Assembly: GCA_034505795.1 (NCBI GenBank)
Contig: JAPDQM010000001.1
Span: 1 to 64,000, forward strand
Reading direction: 5' to 3'
Origin: Thermofontimicrobium_A sp034505795
GTDB lineage: Bacteria > Zhuqueibacterota > Zhuqueibacteria > Thermofontimicrobiales > Thermofontimicrobiaceae
DNA length: 64,000 nucleotides
Shown here in pieces: positions 9,166-17,910 of the stretch. Made by a program: the position numbers and the translations under genes. Every line of letters begins with the position of its first letter. Position 1 is the stretch's first letter. The notes beneath the pieces are model-generated. The model made no database searches. It was not told the DNA's origin and was given only the letters and a program-made list of their open reading frames with translations.

Positions 9166-10037
9166 GATTCCCTCCTTGATTCGTAGAAGCTGTTTGCCGT
9201 GATAAACGCTATGATACTAAAAAAAATTCGATGTTGCTTCATCGTAAGAAAAATATGGCTATCGTTGCGTTATTAAAAAAAACTTTTGAATGAAAGCCGA
9301 ATATTTAATGATATGAGGTTGAAAATGTTCCTTCATATAAGATTTTGAAAATAGTTTTCGTAACTTTATTATTGAAAAATGCATTTTTCAAATTGCAATC
9401 GTTGTTGCATTTAAGCTTGGGATTAGAAACAAGGCGAGCTGAGTGATCGCAGATTTCAAGCTTAAGACTTGGCCTTGCCGCCAGCGAAACTGCGATCATT
9501 GACTCTTGGGCAGCGTGACAAATCATCTTCGGGGCTAGTGGGCATCAAAACGGAGAAGCAATTTCTAACCGAACACGGGGCAACTTAGACCTGCCATTCC
9601 GGATATGATTGTAATGATGGTAATCATGCAATTCGTTGGCCGTTGCCAGTGGCGTAACAGATTGGTCTCTCGGTTGATCAATGGATGAAAAGCGATGGCA
9701 GTTTTTTCGAAATCTGAAAATTAATAAAATTTAATTAATCCTCGATGCTGTGACGATTGCTTCGGTGCAGCATTAAAAAAGCAGATTACCAATTCAGAAT
9801 TTTATTTTGATTCAGATAACTACTTTAATATAAAATCACTAAACGATGTACTACCAAAACAGTGGGGCTTAAAAATTTGAGTTGTAGTGGTCTCGGGATT
9901 GGTCAGCTAAAAATTATTATCAATTTTCAGCCGAAATAATTTTTTTGTTGACATTTACGATAAAAATTTGTATCATTATTCAAATTTTTAAATCGCGGAT
10001 TCATTAAATTTGTACTTTACCATTGAGGAGGCAAAAG
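9166..10037. other. 870-bp AT-rich stretch holding the HU promoter
   Basis: No gene is supported. The right end contains the HU promoter (listed separately). An inverted repeat ATGCTG...CAGCAT lies near 9748-9770 and is followed by an A-run. The middle has mixed composition and stops in all frames. A small RNA cannot be excluded from sequence alone. Confidence 0.45.
9948..9976 (+). promoter_or_regulatory. sigma-70 promoter for the HU gene
   Basis: TTGACA at 9948-9953, a 17-bp spacer, and TATCAT at 9971-9976. The predicted start of transcription is about 55 bp before the HU start codon. Confidence 0.75.
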
Positions 10038-10313
10038 ATGACGAAAGCAGAGCTTATTGATAAAGTAGCCGCTGTCGAAGGTATCCCTTCAAAGAAAGTG
10101 GCTGGCGAAGCTGTCGACGCAGTATTCGAAGCCGTGAAAAAGGCTTTGGCCAAGGGCGATTCGTTCACGGTGCAGGGCTTTGGGACTTTTAAGGTCCAGA
10201 AATATGCAGCCCGGACTGGGGTGAATCTGCAGACCAAAAAGAAAATCCAGATTCCGGCAACCAAGCGTCCCAAATTCGTTCCCAGCAAAGCTCTCAAAGA
10301 TGCTGTGAAGTAA
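10038..10313 (+). CDS. HU-family nucleoid DNA-binding protein
   Basis: The protein has 91 residues and starts at ATG 10038, behind GAGGAGG at 10025-10031. The HU/IHF fold is clear: MTKAELIDKVA at the start, an alpha-helical dimer core, then VQGFGTFKV and the DNA-binding arm. The arm reads RTGVNLQTKKKI, where HU proteins normally have RxGRNPxTG, so the DNA-intercalating Pro is Leu here. The protein should still bind and compact DNA, but bending could differ. It has its own promoter and a strong terminator, so it is probably an abundant monocistronic transcript. Confidence 0.95.
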   Translation: MTKAELIDKVAAVEGIPSKKVAGEAVDAVFEAVKKALAKGDSFTVQGFGTFKVQKYAARTGVNLQTKKKIQIPATKRPKFVPSKALKDAVK

Positions 10314-10337
10314 GCTATGAAGAAGATCTAAAACGAT

Positions 10338-10377
10338 GGGACTCATCCCGCATTGGTGAGATGAGTCCCTTTTTTTT
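10338..10377 (+). terminator. intrinsic terminator of the HU gene
   Basis: GGGACTCATC (10338-10347) pairs perfectly with GATGAGTCCC (10360-10369) and is followed by eight T (10370-10377). An A/T-rich flank on the other side could also serve the convergent gene. Confidence 0.92.
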
Positions 10378-10424
10378 ATTCAATTCATGATTTTTGTGGC
10401 AGCATATCAATTCGCGATCAATCC

Positions 10425-12761
10425 TCAAGAACGATACCACTCGGGGCCAGACATCCGCCACATGTAATTGGGATCAATATAGGGTTCGTCATTTTCCCGG
10501 CCTTGCATCAATTGTAGCCGCTTTTTCAGTAGTTCTCCAAAATTTTCACCGTGAATTAATGGCGTCTCGCCAACCTGAGAAATAACCATGAAATCAACCG
10601 TTGATGATTCCCAAAGATTCAATAGTATTCGAGTGTTTTCGATTTCATCCAGCACTGCTTCCTTGACCAACTGTCGCCGAGCTTGTTTGATTTTGTCGTC
10701 CGGGTTTTCGAGAAAGCCGTGTACGCCGGCGATCCAGGCTGCGATGTTGCGATGGGTACGAAACCAGCAGCGAAGCGCAATTAGCCGATCGCGCTGATCG
10801 ACAAAAAGACGATAGGCACTATCGTCTGTGGATATTTTGGCTAATACCCGATTGTAAATCGCCAGAGCTTGATCGATCAGAGACCACATCTTTTGATCCA
10901 TGCGCTGCATCGCTAACAGACAGCGCTCTGGATCGGTGAGGTCAAATAGGACGTCCTTCATCAGGTCCACCATAGCCGGATTGTGCGGCGGCGAAATCAT
11001 GAAATCCTCGTAATAGGCGCGGTCAGCTTTCGGAATTGCCTCGATGTTTGGCACCAGCGGTCGCACCCATAATCGCATCCAGGTGTGGCCCCATAAAATG
11101 TACATCATCACCGGGATTGGAAACACGCGAATCGCTTGATCGGTGAGCCACCATGCTTCGACCAGATCTCCGGCCAATGACGTCCCGGCCCATTTTTCAG
11201 CTATCTTCCGAATAACATTTTTAATATCGACAGAGGCATCGAGTTGAAATTCACGCCAGACTTCGTGATTGATGGACCAGGGCACCATGGTGGGCGGATT
11301 GATGCCGCCCATGCTGGCAAGGAAGCTGGCGCCTGTGTCGGCCAGTGCTTTCAATTTCTCATAAGTTAGCCATGGGGCTGGCGTGCCCAGCAGACAGTCG
11401 AAGTTACTGACATTGCCATGTGCATAGACCACATGAGTGCGACAATCCTTCTGCGCTAGCCTATCCATTTCCGGTTTCTCTTTGGGATCGAAGGAGTTAT
11501 GATAAATAGTGCCCATAACTTCGGTTACATCGTGGTACAGGGGATGGTGATAAGGGCTATCCCAGCCTTTGCTTAGCAGGGTTGCCACTTCCACGTCCAG
11601 GCCATTGCCAATCTCGCGATCGATGACGTGGCGTTCTGCGGACAGTGCCTCCAGGCGGCTGATCACCCGAAATTCGGGATTAATTTGTCGGGCAGTATCT
11701 CGGAGCAGTTTCAGGAAGCGCATGATATTTTCGCCAGCACGATTGGCAATTTCTTCGTTGGACTTCCATTCCCGAATCAGATAAGCGCCTCCATTCCGCC
11801 CGACATAAAGAGTGCTGGTATATTCAAAACCGGCGCCACTGTCATTGGTCCAGATCGAAATGTAGCCAAGCTCTGGTACTTCGTGCATCAATTTGGCCAT
11901 CATTTCAGCGTAATGCTCTCGCACTGCCGGATGGGCTAATGTCAGATTGAAGCGAGGTTTGAGGCTACGGAAAGGATGATCGACGCGTGCTCCGCGAAGC
12001 ATGGGATAGCGGTTTAGCAATTCATCGGGCACGTTGCGTGGCTCGAAGCACAGAAGCCCCGGCGTTAGCCCATATTTTAGTGCCAAAGCGGCGTTATTTT
12101 TTAGCAGGTTTAAATTCGCCTGGAGATAAACAGATGGATAGATGCCCTGATTCAGCCGGCTGTCGACAAATTGATCCAGTGCCGCACAATAATTATAGAA
12201 ATGGGGATAGACTTCGTCAGGCACGCCCTGCTCGTATGGCATGGGAGTGGCCAGACAATTGACCTCGATATGGGAGTAACCCAGCCGGGCGCATTCGCGA
12301 ATGTATGCTTCGCGATCAAAGTGCCGCGCAGTTCGATATTGGTGAGCAAAGAAGATATCCATCAGCGAGCGTTGCCAGTTGAAGGTAGTTCTGGCTGACC
12401 AGCCATGTTGAAATTGTTGCACATCCAGGTGTTGAAAGTCATCGGCGATACGGCAAAATAAGCCGTAGAGCAAATGTGGTTTTGAGGTGACCAATTCGCC
12501 ATTCCCAGCCTCATCCAATTGAAAAAACATCCAATCATTTTCGCTGCTATCCGGCATGGCGATGGGCGGCCCGAATTTTTCATCGGCAATGGAAATGCGG
12601 AGGACGTGGTTCTTGGCGGCAGTCGGATGATTCAACGGCGTCAATTGGGCTTTGGTCGCGAATTGCCGTTGGATGGCTTCAGCTACGGTTTTTACTACCG
12701 GTCGACATGTGGTGGCATACTCAATTCTCTCGATTTTTTTCAACGCGTCACTTAAAATCAT
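10425..12761 (-). CDS. large putative glycosidase with GH67/GH20-like N-terminal domain
   Basis: The protein has 778 residues, with GAGGAG before the ATG and no signal peptide, so it is probably cytoplasmic. The N-terminal about 120 residues resemble the small domain found before catalytic barrels of alpha-glucuronidases and hexosaminidases, ending in HLLYGLFCRIADD. The next part looks like a TIM barrel: YIRECARLGYSHIEVN, YPSVYLQANL, and GYISIWTNDSGAGFEY, a plausible active-site strand. The C-terminal 170 residues are helical. I cannot fix the family or the substrate. It is convergent with HU and divergent from the diadenylate cyclase gene. Confidence 0.6.
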   Translation of the reverse strand: MILSDALKKIERIEYATTCRPVVKTVAEAIQRQFATKAQLTPLNHPTAAKNHVLRISIADEKFGPPIAMPDSSENDWMFFQLDEAGNGELVTSKPHLLYGLFCRIADDFQHLDVQQFQHGWSARTTFNWQRSLMDIFFAHQYRTARHFDREAYIRECARLGYSHIEVNCLATPMPYEQGVPDEVYPHFYNYCAALDQFVDSRLNQGIYPSVYLQANLNLLKNNAALALKYGLTPGLLCFEPRNVPDELLNRYPMLRGARVDHPFRSLKPRFNLTLAHPAVREHYAEMMAKLMHEVPELGYISIWTNDSGAGFEYTSTLYVGRNGGAYLIREWKSNEEIANRAGENIMRFLKLLRDTARQINPEFRVISRLEALSAERHVIDREIGNGLDVEVATLLSKGWDSPYHHPLYHDVTEVMGTIYHNSFDPKEKPEMDRLAQKDCRTHVVYAHGNVSNFDCLLGTPAPWLTYEKLKALADTGASFLASMGGINPPTMVPWSINHEVWREFQLDASVDIKNVIRKIAEKWAGTSLAGDLVEAWWLTDQAIRVFPIPVMMYILWGHTWMRLWVRPLVPNIEAIPKADRAYYEDFMISPPHNPAMVDLMKDVLFDLTDPERCLLAMQRMDQKMWSLIDQALAIYNRVLAKISTDDSAYRLFVDQRDRLIALRCWFRTHRNIAAWIAGVHGFLENPDDKIKQARRQLVKEAVLDEIENTRILLNLWESSTVDFMVISQVGETPLIHGENFGELLKKRLQLMQGRENDEPYIDPNYMWRMSGPEWYRS

Positions 12762-12790
12762 AAGTTCTCCTCGCTTCGATTAAATTCTTA

Positions 12791-12819
12791 TTGACATTTA
12801 GATTGAGATGTTGTAAATT
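12791..12819 (+). promoter_or_regulatory. sigma-70 promoter for the cyclase-YbbR gene
   Basis: TTGACA at 12791-12796, a 17-bp spacer and TAAATT at 12814-12819, about 40 bp before the start codon of the diadenylate cyclase gene. Confidence 0.7.
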
Positions 12820-12858
12820 GATTTATGCAACAAAAAAGTTAATGAATCTTCCATTTAA

Positions 12859-14343
12859 ATGCAAGCGATTTGTTTCTGGGATATGGACATTTTTTCGTTA
12901 CAGATTCAGACGATCCGCGCGATGCTGGATTGGCGAGTTTCTTTGGATATATTTTTCCTGACCATTCTTATTTTTTTCTTATACCAAAACTTGCGTACGG
13001 CGGGCACCTGGAAGATCGTGCTGGGAATCATGTTTGCGGCGGCGATATTTGCGGCCGCTAGATTTTTGAATTTGAAAGGGATCGAGTGGATTTATTCCAA
13101 TCTGAGCCAGATTTTGCTGCTGGCGCTGGTGATCATCTTTCAGCCCGAGTTGCGCAGGATTTTTGAACGGATGGCTTCACTGCAGCGCCGGGATATCGGC
13201 AGCGCAGCATCACAATTGGCTTTCATTATCAGCGATGCGGCGTTCAGCTTAGCGCAACAACACCGCGGGGCATTAATTGTGCTACCAGGCAAAGACTCGG
13301 TCAAGGCCTGGACCTCCGAGGGGATTCAACTGGATGCAAAGCTCAGCTTTCCGCTGCTGATGAGCATTTTCGATCCCCATTCGCCCGGCCATGATGGCGC
13401 AGTGATTATCGAAAATGGCAGAGCGACGGCATTTTCGGTCAAATTGCCGCTGTCCAAATCTTCGGTATTATCCGAGGAATATGGCACACGTCACCACGCA
13501 GGGTTGGGTTTGTCAGAGGTGACGGATGCCTTTGTTATTACGGTTTCGGAGGAGCGAGGCACCGTAACCGTTTTCTCGCAGGGGGCAGTGGAAAAAATTG
13601 CCAGCAAAAACATATTGAGCGCCCAAATAAGTAACCACTGGAAAAATACTGCGGCGCACTTCCTGATCAGTCCAACGGAACCACGCAAGCGGATTCTAAT
13701 TGCTCGACTGGCAATTAGCTTTTTGCTGGCGTTCTTTTTCTGGTCGACAGTGGTGTTAAGCCAGAGCACACTTAAGCGGGTGTTTTTTACAATACCCATC
13801 GATTACTCGGGATTGCCCAAAAATTTGGTGCTCAATAATGAAAAAATGACTGACATCCGAATCGGCCTTATTGGCTCCAGCGTAGATCTGAATAATGTCC
13901 ATGCGCAACAGATCAGGGTTCACGTGGATCTATCGAAATTGATGCCGGGAAGAAATATTGTCCATCTTTCAGAAAAAAATGTTGACCTGCCGCCTGGTGT
14001 CAAATTGATCAGCATCGTGCCGGCCACACTGGAATTTGACTTGATGCAAATAACCGAGACCGACGCCAATGTCATTGCTCAAATCATCGGCAATTTTCCT
14101 CGGAGCGTCGCGTTGGATACTATTCGAATTTCACCGCAGCGCATCCGCGTCATGGTACCAGTGGATGAGGCGAGCGACACTCCGGTAGTGTTACAAACGA
14201 CACCAATCTATGCGGAGAGCATCCGTGAAAACATGGTGATTCGTTGTCACGTCGTTGCTCCCCCTCAAATTCGTCCAGCGAATGGAGGCTGGCCAATTAT
14301 TGAAGTACACATCTTGCTTAAACAAAGCGAACAGGGGAGATGA
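12859..14343 (+). CDS. diadenylate cyclase (CdaA type) fused to YbbR-like domains
   Basis: The protein has 494 residues. Residues 1-100 hold three transmembrane helices as in CdaA/DacA. Residues about 110-245 are the DisA_N cyclase domain that makes c-di-AMP from two ATP: HDGAVI (Asp179-Gly180-Ala181) and GTRHHAGLGLSEVTDA. The family motif is RHR; here it is Arg211-His212-His213. A fourth transmembrane helix follows (about 280-300). The remaining about 195 residues are beta-rich and resemble YbbR/CdaR repeats, which would lie outside the cytoplasmic membrane. CdaR is normally a separate partner of CdaA, so this is a natural fusion. ATG 12883 is an alternative start; neither has a clear ribosome site. 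Confidence 0.85.
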   Translation: MQAICFWDMDIFSLQIQTIRAMLDWRVSLDIFFLTILIFFLYQNLRTAGTWKIVLGIMFAAAIFAAARFLNLKGIEWIYSNLSQILLLALVIIFQPELRRIFERMASLQRRDIGSAASQLAFIISDAAFSLAQQHRGALIVLPGKDSVKAWTSEGIQLDAKLSFPLLMSIFDPHSPGHDGAVIIENGRATAFSVKLPLSKSSVLSEEYGTRHHAGLGLSEVTDAFVITVSEERGTVTVFSQGAVEKIASKNILSAQISNHWKNTAAHFLISPTEPRKRILIARLAISFLLAFFFWSTVVLSQSTLKRVFFTIPIDYSGLPKNLVLNNEKMTDIRIGLIGSSVDLNNVHAQQIRVHVDLSKLMPGRNIVHLSEKNVDLPPGVKLISIVPATLEFDLMQITETDANVIAQIIGNFPRSVALDTIRISPQRIRVMVPVDEASDTPVVLQTTPIYAESIRENMVIRCHVVAPPQIRPANGGWPIIEVHILLKQSEQGR

Positions 14344-14600
14344 CAAAACCAACAATGTGGGCCTGAAGAAGGCCTTATTGATGTCCAACAGAGTGGCGGA
14401 TATAGAGCCCGAACGGGATAATCTGCTGCCGCTGCCAGCGATTGCATGTTTGGGGGTTCAGTCCAGTGCAAATGGGCGATTATGATATAGACGGCTGCTG
14501 TAATGCGAGTTTAAAAACGTAAATTCTCAATGGCTGATATGATTACTTATTGTTGATGGTTTTGCTCGATTGTCAACTCGGAGACACAGAGGGTACCTGT

Positions 14601-14789
14601 ATGAAAGCCAAAACCGTTGTCATTATTGTGCTGGTGGTCCTGTTTCTCATTCTGCTGATTCAAAATGTGCAAGTGGTTTATCTGCGGTTTCTGTTTTGGA
14701 AAATCAGCATGTCCCGCATTGTGTTTTATCCATTGATTCTTTTGACCGGCTTTTTACTTGGATATATCACCGCTAAGATCAGGAAATAG
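14601..14789 (+). CDS. LapA-domain (DUF1049) small membrane protein
   Basis: The protein has 62 residues. The start at 14601 follows AGAGGG; the ATG at 14550 is unsupported. It has two transmembrane helices (about 5-23 and 41-58) with the LapA-type pattern IQNVQVVYLRFLFW between them and a short basic tail (AKIRK). LapA-domain proteins of Proteobacteria help lipopolysaccharide assembly in the inner membrane; in other phyla the role is not known. It lies about 260 bp after the cyclase-YbbR gene on the same strand. Confidence 0.75.
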   Translation: MKAKTVVIIVLVVLFLILLIQNVQVVYLRFLFWKISMSRIVFYPLILLTGFLLGYITAKIRK

Positions 14790-15118
14790 GAAATCGCTTG
14801 AGCGCTATGTTCTTTGACACCATGGCACTAGCGGCTGGAAGTGTGGCTGGCTCGTCGGCCGGCCGTCAGAAAAGGGAACTCTTTGGCGGTCGAATCATTA
14901 AATTGCTTTCGAATTTTCATTATATCTGGCTGGATTTCAAGTAACCAGTGATTTTTTCGGTGGGGCTATGATTTGCTACTGCCGAAAAATGAGTTATTGC
15001 TGAGCGCTGGCTGATGTTGGGGAGAGAATGGGAGAGGATGATGGAAATCTAAATCCTCATGCGAGCAGGGATCCGTCAGAGGTGTGATAAAGAAAGCATT
15101 TATGATTCGAGGTGACAA
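14790..15118. other. 329-bp gap between the LapA-like and MFS genes
   Basis: The only open frame is 14807-14944 (45 codons, opening MFFDTMALAAGS), with no ribosome site and no recognisable product. I see no clear promoter or terminator. The MFS ribosome site GAGGTG lies at the right edge. Confidence 0.4.
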
Positions 15119-16603
15119 ATGGGTGAAGGTCTGGGAGGAAAGTCCCAAGCCATGATAGCGACAGGATTTGGCATAGCACGAACGGTAAGGGCCTTGCGAT
15201 TGTCGATTTACGATGGCATCTTTGCAAATATCTATATCAATTTGACCGGCAGTGTTTTTCTGCCGGCATTTGCGCTGGCACTAGGCGCAAGTTCGCTGCA
15301 GATTGGCATTCTGGCGTCGATACCGCTATTTGCCAACATTGCCCAATTGGGCGGAACGTATTTGGTCGAAAAATACAATCGGCGGAAAAAAGTAGCCGTG
15401 CGTTCTGCTTTCGCCGCTCGAGCGTTGTGGTTGCCGATTGTTGTTTTGAGTGTGCTTTTAGCAAGCAGGAGCCCCTGGCTTGTTTTACAATTTGCGATTT
15501 TGTTGATTGCGATCTCCAGTGTCCTCGGCGCCGTTTCTGGGGTTGCCTGGTTGTCGTGGATGTCGTTCATTGTTCCGGGCGATATTCGCGGTCGGTATTT
15601 TGGCTTGCGAAATGCGATCCTGGGCGCGGCCAATATTGCCTTCACATTGTTGGCCGGGCGATTTCTGGACTGGTTTCGACAACAACAGCCCAATGGTTCT
15701 CAACTCCATGCGTTTGAATTGCTCTTTGCCTTTGCGCTTGGTTGTGGATTGCTCAGCGTGCGTATTCTGGCGCGGCAGCCAGAGCCACCGTCGGCGCCGC
15801 AAGCCGATGTCAATTTCCGGGCAATCTATCGGGCGCCACTGAAGCAGAAGCACTATCGACTGCTATTGCGCTTTGCGGCGCTGTGGTCCTTTGCCGTGAA
15901 CATGGCTGCACCGTTTTTTATTGTTTATATGCTCAAAGTCCTGGATCTGAGCTATACCATGATTGCGCTATTAACGGTTACTACAGCCGCAGCCGATCTA
16001 TTGGGCATGTGGCTGTGGGGGCAAATCTCCGATCGCATCGGCAATCGACCGGTGGTATGGCTGTCGGCATGGATGATCACATTTTTGCCGATGCTATGGC
16101 TTTTTACCACCAAAACTTCGAGTTACTTGTTGGTGTTGTTGCCCTTGCTGCAGCTTTCCGCCGGCTTTTTTTGGGCGGCTTACAATTTGTGTTCGGTCAA
16201 TTTGGTCCTGGGCATGGCGTCTAAAACTTCGAATTCCGCCTATTTTGCCTATTGGGCATCGGTTAATGGTGTGGCGGCTGGCCTGGGCGCTCTCAGCGGT
16301 GGCGTTCTGGCGAAGTATCTACATCATCTGGCGATTGATTTTTCGTTTTCGGCAGCGATGGAATTCAAGACTATATTTCTGATTTCCGGGCTGCTGCGAT
16401 TGGTCAGCCTGTTCATGCTACGTCGGGTGCAAGAGCCACAACGAGCAGCAGGGAATCTGCAATCGGGTTGGTTGAACTGGTGGCCGCTGAAGAAAAACCG
16501 CCAGCCTCGAGCGACTGGCGGAATAGTACTGCCCAATCGCGCAGTAGATAGGGGAATCCCTGCCTATTGGCCATTGTGGCGGCTGCGTTTTAATCGACAA
16601 TAG
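15119..16603 (+). CDS. MFS transporter
   Basis: The protein has 494 residues with GAGGTG upstream of the ATG. About twelve transmembrane helices are visible, with a loop between helices 6 and 7 (about residues 215-245). The first half has LGASSLQIGILASIPLFANIAQLGG followed by a basic cytoplasmic loop EKYNRRKK, the place of the MFS signature between helices 2 and 3. A DGIFANIYINLTGSVFLPAF opening is typical of a poorly characterised MFS group in FCB and Planctomycetes genomes. The substrate is not predictable. The C-terminal about 50 residues are polar and rich in Arg, probably cytoplasmic. Confidence 0.82.
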   Translation: MGEGLGGKSQAMIATGFGIARTVRALRLSIYDGIFANIYINLTGSVFLPAFALALGASSLQIGILASIPLFANIAQLGGTYLVEKYNRRKKVAVRSAFAARALWLPIVVLSVLLASRSPWLVLQFAILLIAISSVLGAVSGVAWLSWMSFIVPGDIRGRYFGLRNAILGAANIAFTLLAGRFLDWFRQQQPNGSQLHAFELLFAFALGCGLLSVRILARQPEPPSAPQADVNFRAIYRAPLKQKHYRLLLRFAALWSFAVNMAAPFFIVYMLKVLDLSYTMIALLTVTTAAADLLGMWLWGQISDRIGNRPVVWLSAWMITFLPMLWLFTTKTSSYLLVLLPLLQLSAGFFWAAYNLCSVNLVLGMASKTSNSAYFAYWASVNGVAAGLGALSGGVLAKYLHHLAIDFSFSAAMEFKTIFLISGLLRLVSLFMLRRVQEPQRAAGNLQSGWLNWWPLKKNRQPRATGGIVLPNRAVDRGIPAYWPLWRLRFNRQ

Positions 16604-16841
16604 CCAGCAATGTCGATGGCGGTCACGAATGCATTTGCAAGCGATAGCCGCCTGATGCGATATATTCGGTGAAGTAATTTCTGACACTGGAAGCAGCACC
16701 AATGACAAACCAGGTGTGTTGCTAATGTTGCTTTGCCGGGGTTCAGAAAAATCATTTCAATCGAGTTATGATTGATGATGCCTCATCAAATTGGAAACGC
16801 TAACACTTTTAATTTACCATAAAATTTATTGGAGGAGGAAG

Positions 16842-17342
16842 ATGACAGAGAATGAGAAATCATTTACGATAGATGTGGTGGTAGAAATTCCCAAAGGCAG
16901 CCGAAATAAATATGAATTCGATAAAGAAAAGAATGTCATCAAACTGGATCGGATGCTGTTCTCCGCGGTGCATTATCCCAGTGATTATGGTTTTATCACC
17001 GAAACCCTGGGTCAAGATGGTGACCCGTTAGATGCATTGGTACTGGTGACGGAGCCGACATTTCCTGGCTGTTTGATCGAAGCTCGACCCATTGGATTAT
17101 TTAAAATGTGGGATGAGAAGGGACCTGATGAAAAAATTGTCTGTGTGCCAGTGGGCGATCCCTATTGGAATCAGATCGAAAAATTAGAAGATTTGCCCCC
17201 GCATTTGATGAAGGAGATCGAGCATTTTTTTGCTGTCTATAAGGAACTTGAGGAAAAGAAAACAGGCATTGATGGCTGGGAAAATCGCGATCTTGCGCTG
17301 CAAATCATTGCCGATGCTAGAGAACGCTATCGCAAGGGATAA
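16842..17342 (+). CDS. ppa: inorganic pyrophosphatase, family I
   Basis: The protein has 166 residues and starts at 16842, directly after GGAGGAGGAAG; the upstream ATG (16791) lacks support. Family I soluble pyrophosphatase motifs are present: VVEIPKGSRNKYEFD, then HYPSDYGFITET, then the metal-binding signature DGDPLDALVLV with its three Asp. It hydrolyses pyrophosphate to drive biosynthesis. The C-terminus is shorter than in E. coli but usual for the prokaryotic short type. The next gene begins 3 bp after its stop, so the two are co-transcribed. Confidence 0.96.
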   Translation: MTENEKSFTIDVVVEIPKGSRNKYEFDKEKNVIKLDRMLFSAVHYPSDYGFITETLGQDGDPLDALVLVTEPTFPGCLIEARPIGLFKMWDEKGPDEKIVCVPVGDPYWNQIEKLEDLPPHLMKEIEHFFAVYKELEEKKTGIDGWENRDLALQIIADARERYRKG

Positions 17343-17345
17343 GGC

Positions 17346-17792
17346 ATGCATGGGCTATTAGAAAAGTTCGACAAATTCATATTTGTGGCTTTGATCATTT
17401 TGATGATGATTGTATTGCTGCTATCCTTGGTGGAGCTATGCTGGATCATCATCAAAGATATCATCAGTGAGCCAATGTTTATTCTGGAGATCGATGAATT
17501 GCTGGACATTTTTGGTCTGTTCATGCTGGTGTTGATTGGAATTGAGTTGCTGGACACGATCAAAACCTATCTCAAGCAACGGGTAATGCACGTGGAGGTG
17601 GTGATGATCGTAGCCATGATTGCCATCTCGCGCAAGGTCATTATCCTGGATCTCAACAAATATTCCAGCCTCACGCTGATGGGCATTGCCGCGCTGATCA
17701 TTTCATTGTCGGTGGGGTATTATTTTATCAAACGCATTCACCGGGCAGAAGAAAATTTCTCCGCGAGTATGGATGCTACTCCAGAACAATAA
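17346..17792 (+). CDS. PsiE-like membrane protein
   Basis: The protein has 148 residues with four transmembrane helices (about 12-35, 50-70, 80-97 and 105-125). The layout and sequence FGLFMLVLIGIELLDTIKTYL followed by the short basic turn KQRVMHVEVVMIVAMIAISRK match phosphate-starvation-inducible PsiE family proteins. Their biochemical role is unknown. The gene follows the pyrophosphatase gene with a 3-bp gap, which fits a link to phosphate economy, although operon position alone does not prove it. Confidence 0.8.
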   Translation: MHGLLEKFDKFIFVALIILMMIVLLLSLVELCWIIIKDIISEPMFILEIDELLDIFGLFMLVLIGIELLDTIKTYLKQRVMHVEVVMIVAMIAISRKVIILDLNKYSSLTLMGIAALIISLSVGYYFIKRIHRAEENFSASMDATPEQ

Positions 17793-17910
17793 TTTGCTTG
17801 AGGCAATGGACGCGAGTTCGATAGCCTCTGTTGTTCGGTAGATCGGCCAAAATTGATAGTATTTCGGATGAATACAGATATGAAAACAACACAGGAGGGG
17901 GTGAGTCACC

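Noticed and set aside
14807..14944. 45-codon frame between the LapA-like and MFS genes
   Set aside because: No ribosome site, and composition does not look coding.
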